From: Streptomyces sp. NBC_01235
GTDB lineage: Bacteria > Actinomycetota > Actinomycetes > Streptomycetales > Streptomycetaceae
Assembly (NCBI RefSeq): GCF_035989285.1
Contig: NZ_CP108513.1
Span: 7,440,001-7,504,000 of the forward strand
DNA length: 64,000 nt
Direction of reading: 5' to 3'
Both the position numbers and the translations under genes were made by a program. Under the pieces are notes generated by a model. That model had not been told where the DNA came from and did not search any database. It worked only from the letters and a program-made list of their open reading frames with translations. This document shows positions 63,059-64,000 of this stretch, one piece after another; the stretch's first letter is position 1; the number at the start of each line of letters is the position of its first letter.

Positions 63059-64000
63059 CCGCCACTAGGCAAGAGGCAGCAGTCTGGGAACGCATGAAAG
63101 CGGATGCCCTCGACTTCTTCACAAAGATGATTCGCGGGCGCACTCCCTTTAGTCTGACAATCGCACTTCCAGACTCGTACGATCAGCTGATTTCTGGGCA
63201 ATGGGACCGAGTGGCGCCGGAAGAGGAGCTTGCTCAGCTAGCCATTGACTCTGGTCGAGTCCTCCTCTCCGCGGAAGCCGGAAGCGGCAAGACGCACCTT
63301 CTTGCGCGAGCCGGCTCGTCAGCCGCAGGAGGTGCCGACAATGTAATTCCCATCTGGATTCCGCTGCGAGATCTCCCGTCAGCGATCAGGAGCACAGCAC
63401 CTGAATCCTTTGTTCAAGCGCTGATCGGCCTGAGTCGTCCATCAGTGAAGCCGGTACTTACCAGTTCGTCGGAAGTTCCGACGCTGCTGCTCCTTGCAGA
63501 CGGTCTAAATGAGATTCCTAGAGAACTATCGCAGCCCGCACTCGATGCGCTAGACGAACTGGCCAGAAGGTTCCCTTTTATCAGCGTCATCGTTACCGAA
63601 CGTCTGGTCAGGCGGCCAGTACCACTCGACCGTTGGAGCCTCGCGACTGTACTTCCTTTGTCGAAAGCGCAGGTCGAAAAATTCTGGAGTGCCACCCAGA
63701 AAGTCGGAAGACCGTCAAATGCGACGCTTGAATTGTTCAAGAATCCATTCTTTCTCGACAAGGCAACGACTTTTCATCTGACTGACGGCAGCGCGGCTAA
63801 GATGATCGAGTCCTACTTCTCGAAGATGGCGCGAGTGAACGATGCAGGACTCAACATGCTAGGCGAGGTCTGTTATGCGTCGTATTCTCGCGAAAGGGGA
63901 ATGTTGATCCCGTTGGCGGACTTCGCGGATCGCGTAGAACCGTCTCTCTTTGAGACTCTCAAAGAGAATGAACTAGTCCGGACGAGCAGTACCTTCGTTT
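63055..64000 (+). CDS. NACHT/STAND-type NTPase, 3' truncated by window edge
   Basis: At least 315 residues visible. N-terminal segment (about 1-65), Walker A AEAGSGKT (73-80), Walker B with acidic extension LLLLADGLNEIP (144-155) and VIVTERL (sensor region, about 179-184), then FWSATQKVG and a helical region. This is the layout of NACHT NTPases of bacterial NLR-like proteins. GGAGG lies seven bases before ATG 63055, which overlaps the PNP stop. The sensor domain (repeats) should follow beyond the window. No effector domain is seen at its N terminus, so the adjacent PNP protein may fill that role. Confidence 0.85.
   Translation, partial: MTATRQEAAVWERMKADALDFFTKMIRGRTPFSLTIALPDSYDQLISGQWDRVAPEEELAQLAIDSGRVLLSAEAGSGKTHLLARAGSSAAGGADNVIPIWIPLRDLPSAIRSTAPESFVQALIGLSRPSVKPVLTSSSEVPTLLLLADGLNEIPRELSQPALDALDELARRFPFISVIVTERLVRRPVPLDRWSLATVLPLSKAQVEKFWSATQKVGRPSNATLELFKNPFFLDKATTFHLTDGSAAKMIESYFSKMARVNDAGLNMLGEVCYASYSRERGMLIPLADFADRVEPSLFETLKENELVRTSSTFV

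Overview
The window looks like chromosomal DNA of a Streptomyces species or close relative. GC content is very high with strong third-position GC bias, GTG and TTG starts are common, and the gene content is typical of the genus: a multifunctional 2-oxoglutarate dehydrogenase, lon behind a HAIR element, a conservon, a RodA/PBP pair, and Ku with LigD. This assignment is inference from gene content, since no rRNA or complete tRNA is present.

Bases 1 to about 47,200 look like core or stable chromosome. In order they hold: the 3' end of an NB-ARC/TPR protein; kgd with an upstream two-component system; a spermidine-synthase-like protein; a rhomboid-like protein; a DUF5954 protein; a GNAT protein; lon with HspR-type and ClgR-type sites; MarR; a PP2C-like phosphatase; and the conservon cvnABCD followed by a StyA-like FAD monooxygenase. 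Next come two secreted cell-wall proteins, an AurF-like diiron protein with a TetR regulator, a Uma2 nuclease, a penicillin-binding protein with RodA/FtsW, a sensor kinase with a lipoprotein but no response regulator, a dual-specificity phosphatase, a NERD-like protein, the divergent NHEJ pair LigD-polymerase/Ku, an acyltransferase, and a beta-galactoside utilisation locus.

That last locus (39.9-47.2 kb) has one MFS transporter, two GH35 beta-galactosidases and a LacI regulator. A perfect 20-bp palindrome sits in front of the transporter and is the likely operator. The four genes fit import plus hydrolysis of a galactoside.

From about 49 kb to the right edge the window is an accessory region. 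It holds an IS256-type element with 24-bp inverted repeats and an 8-bp target duplication, a 3' fragment of tRNA-Ser, two related direct repeats about 4 kb apart that bracket a vapBC-type toxin-antitoxin pair, a frameshifted PP2C pseudogene, several small orphan proteins, a decayed IS21-type element next to a remnant tyrosine integrase, and a 3' fragment of tRNA-Arg. Beyond this att-like site the base composition drops.

The last two genes there overlap by four bases. One encodes a nucleoside-phosphorylase-superfamily protein. The other encodes a NACHT/STAND-type NTPase that runs off the window. Together they look like a two-gene immune system with separate nucleosidase effector and NTPase sensor, and are the most promising candidate for a new system here.
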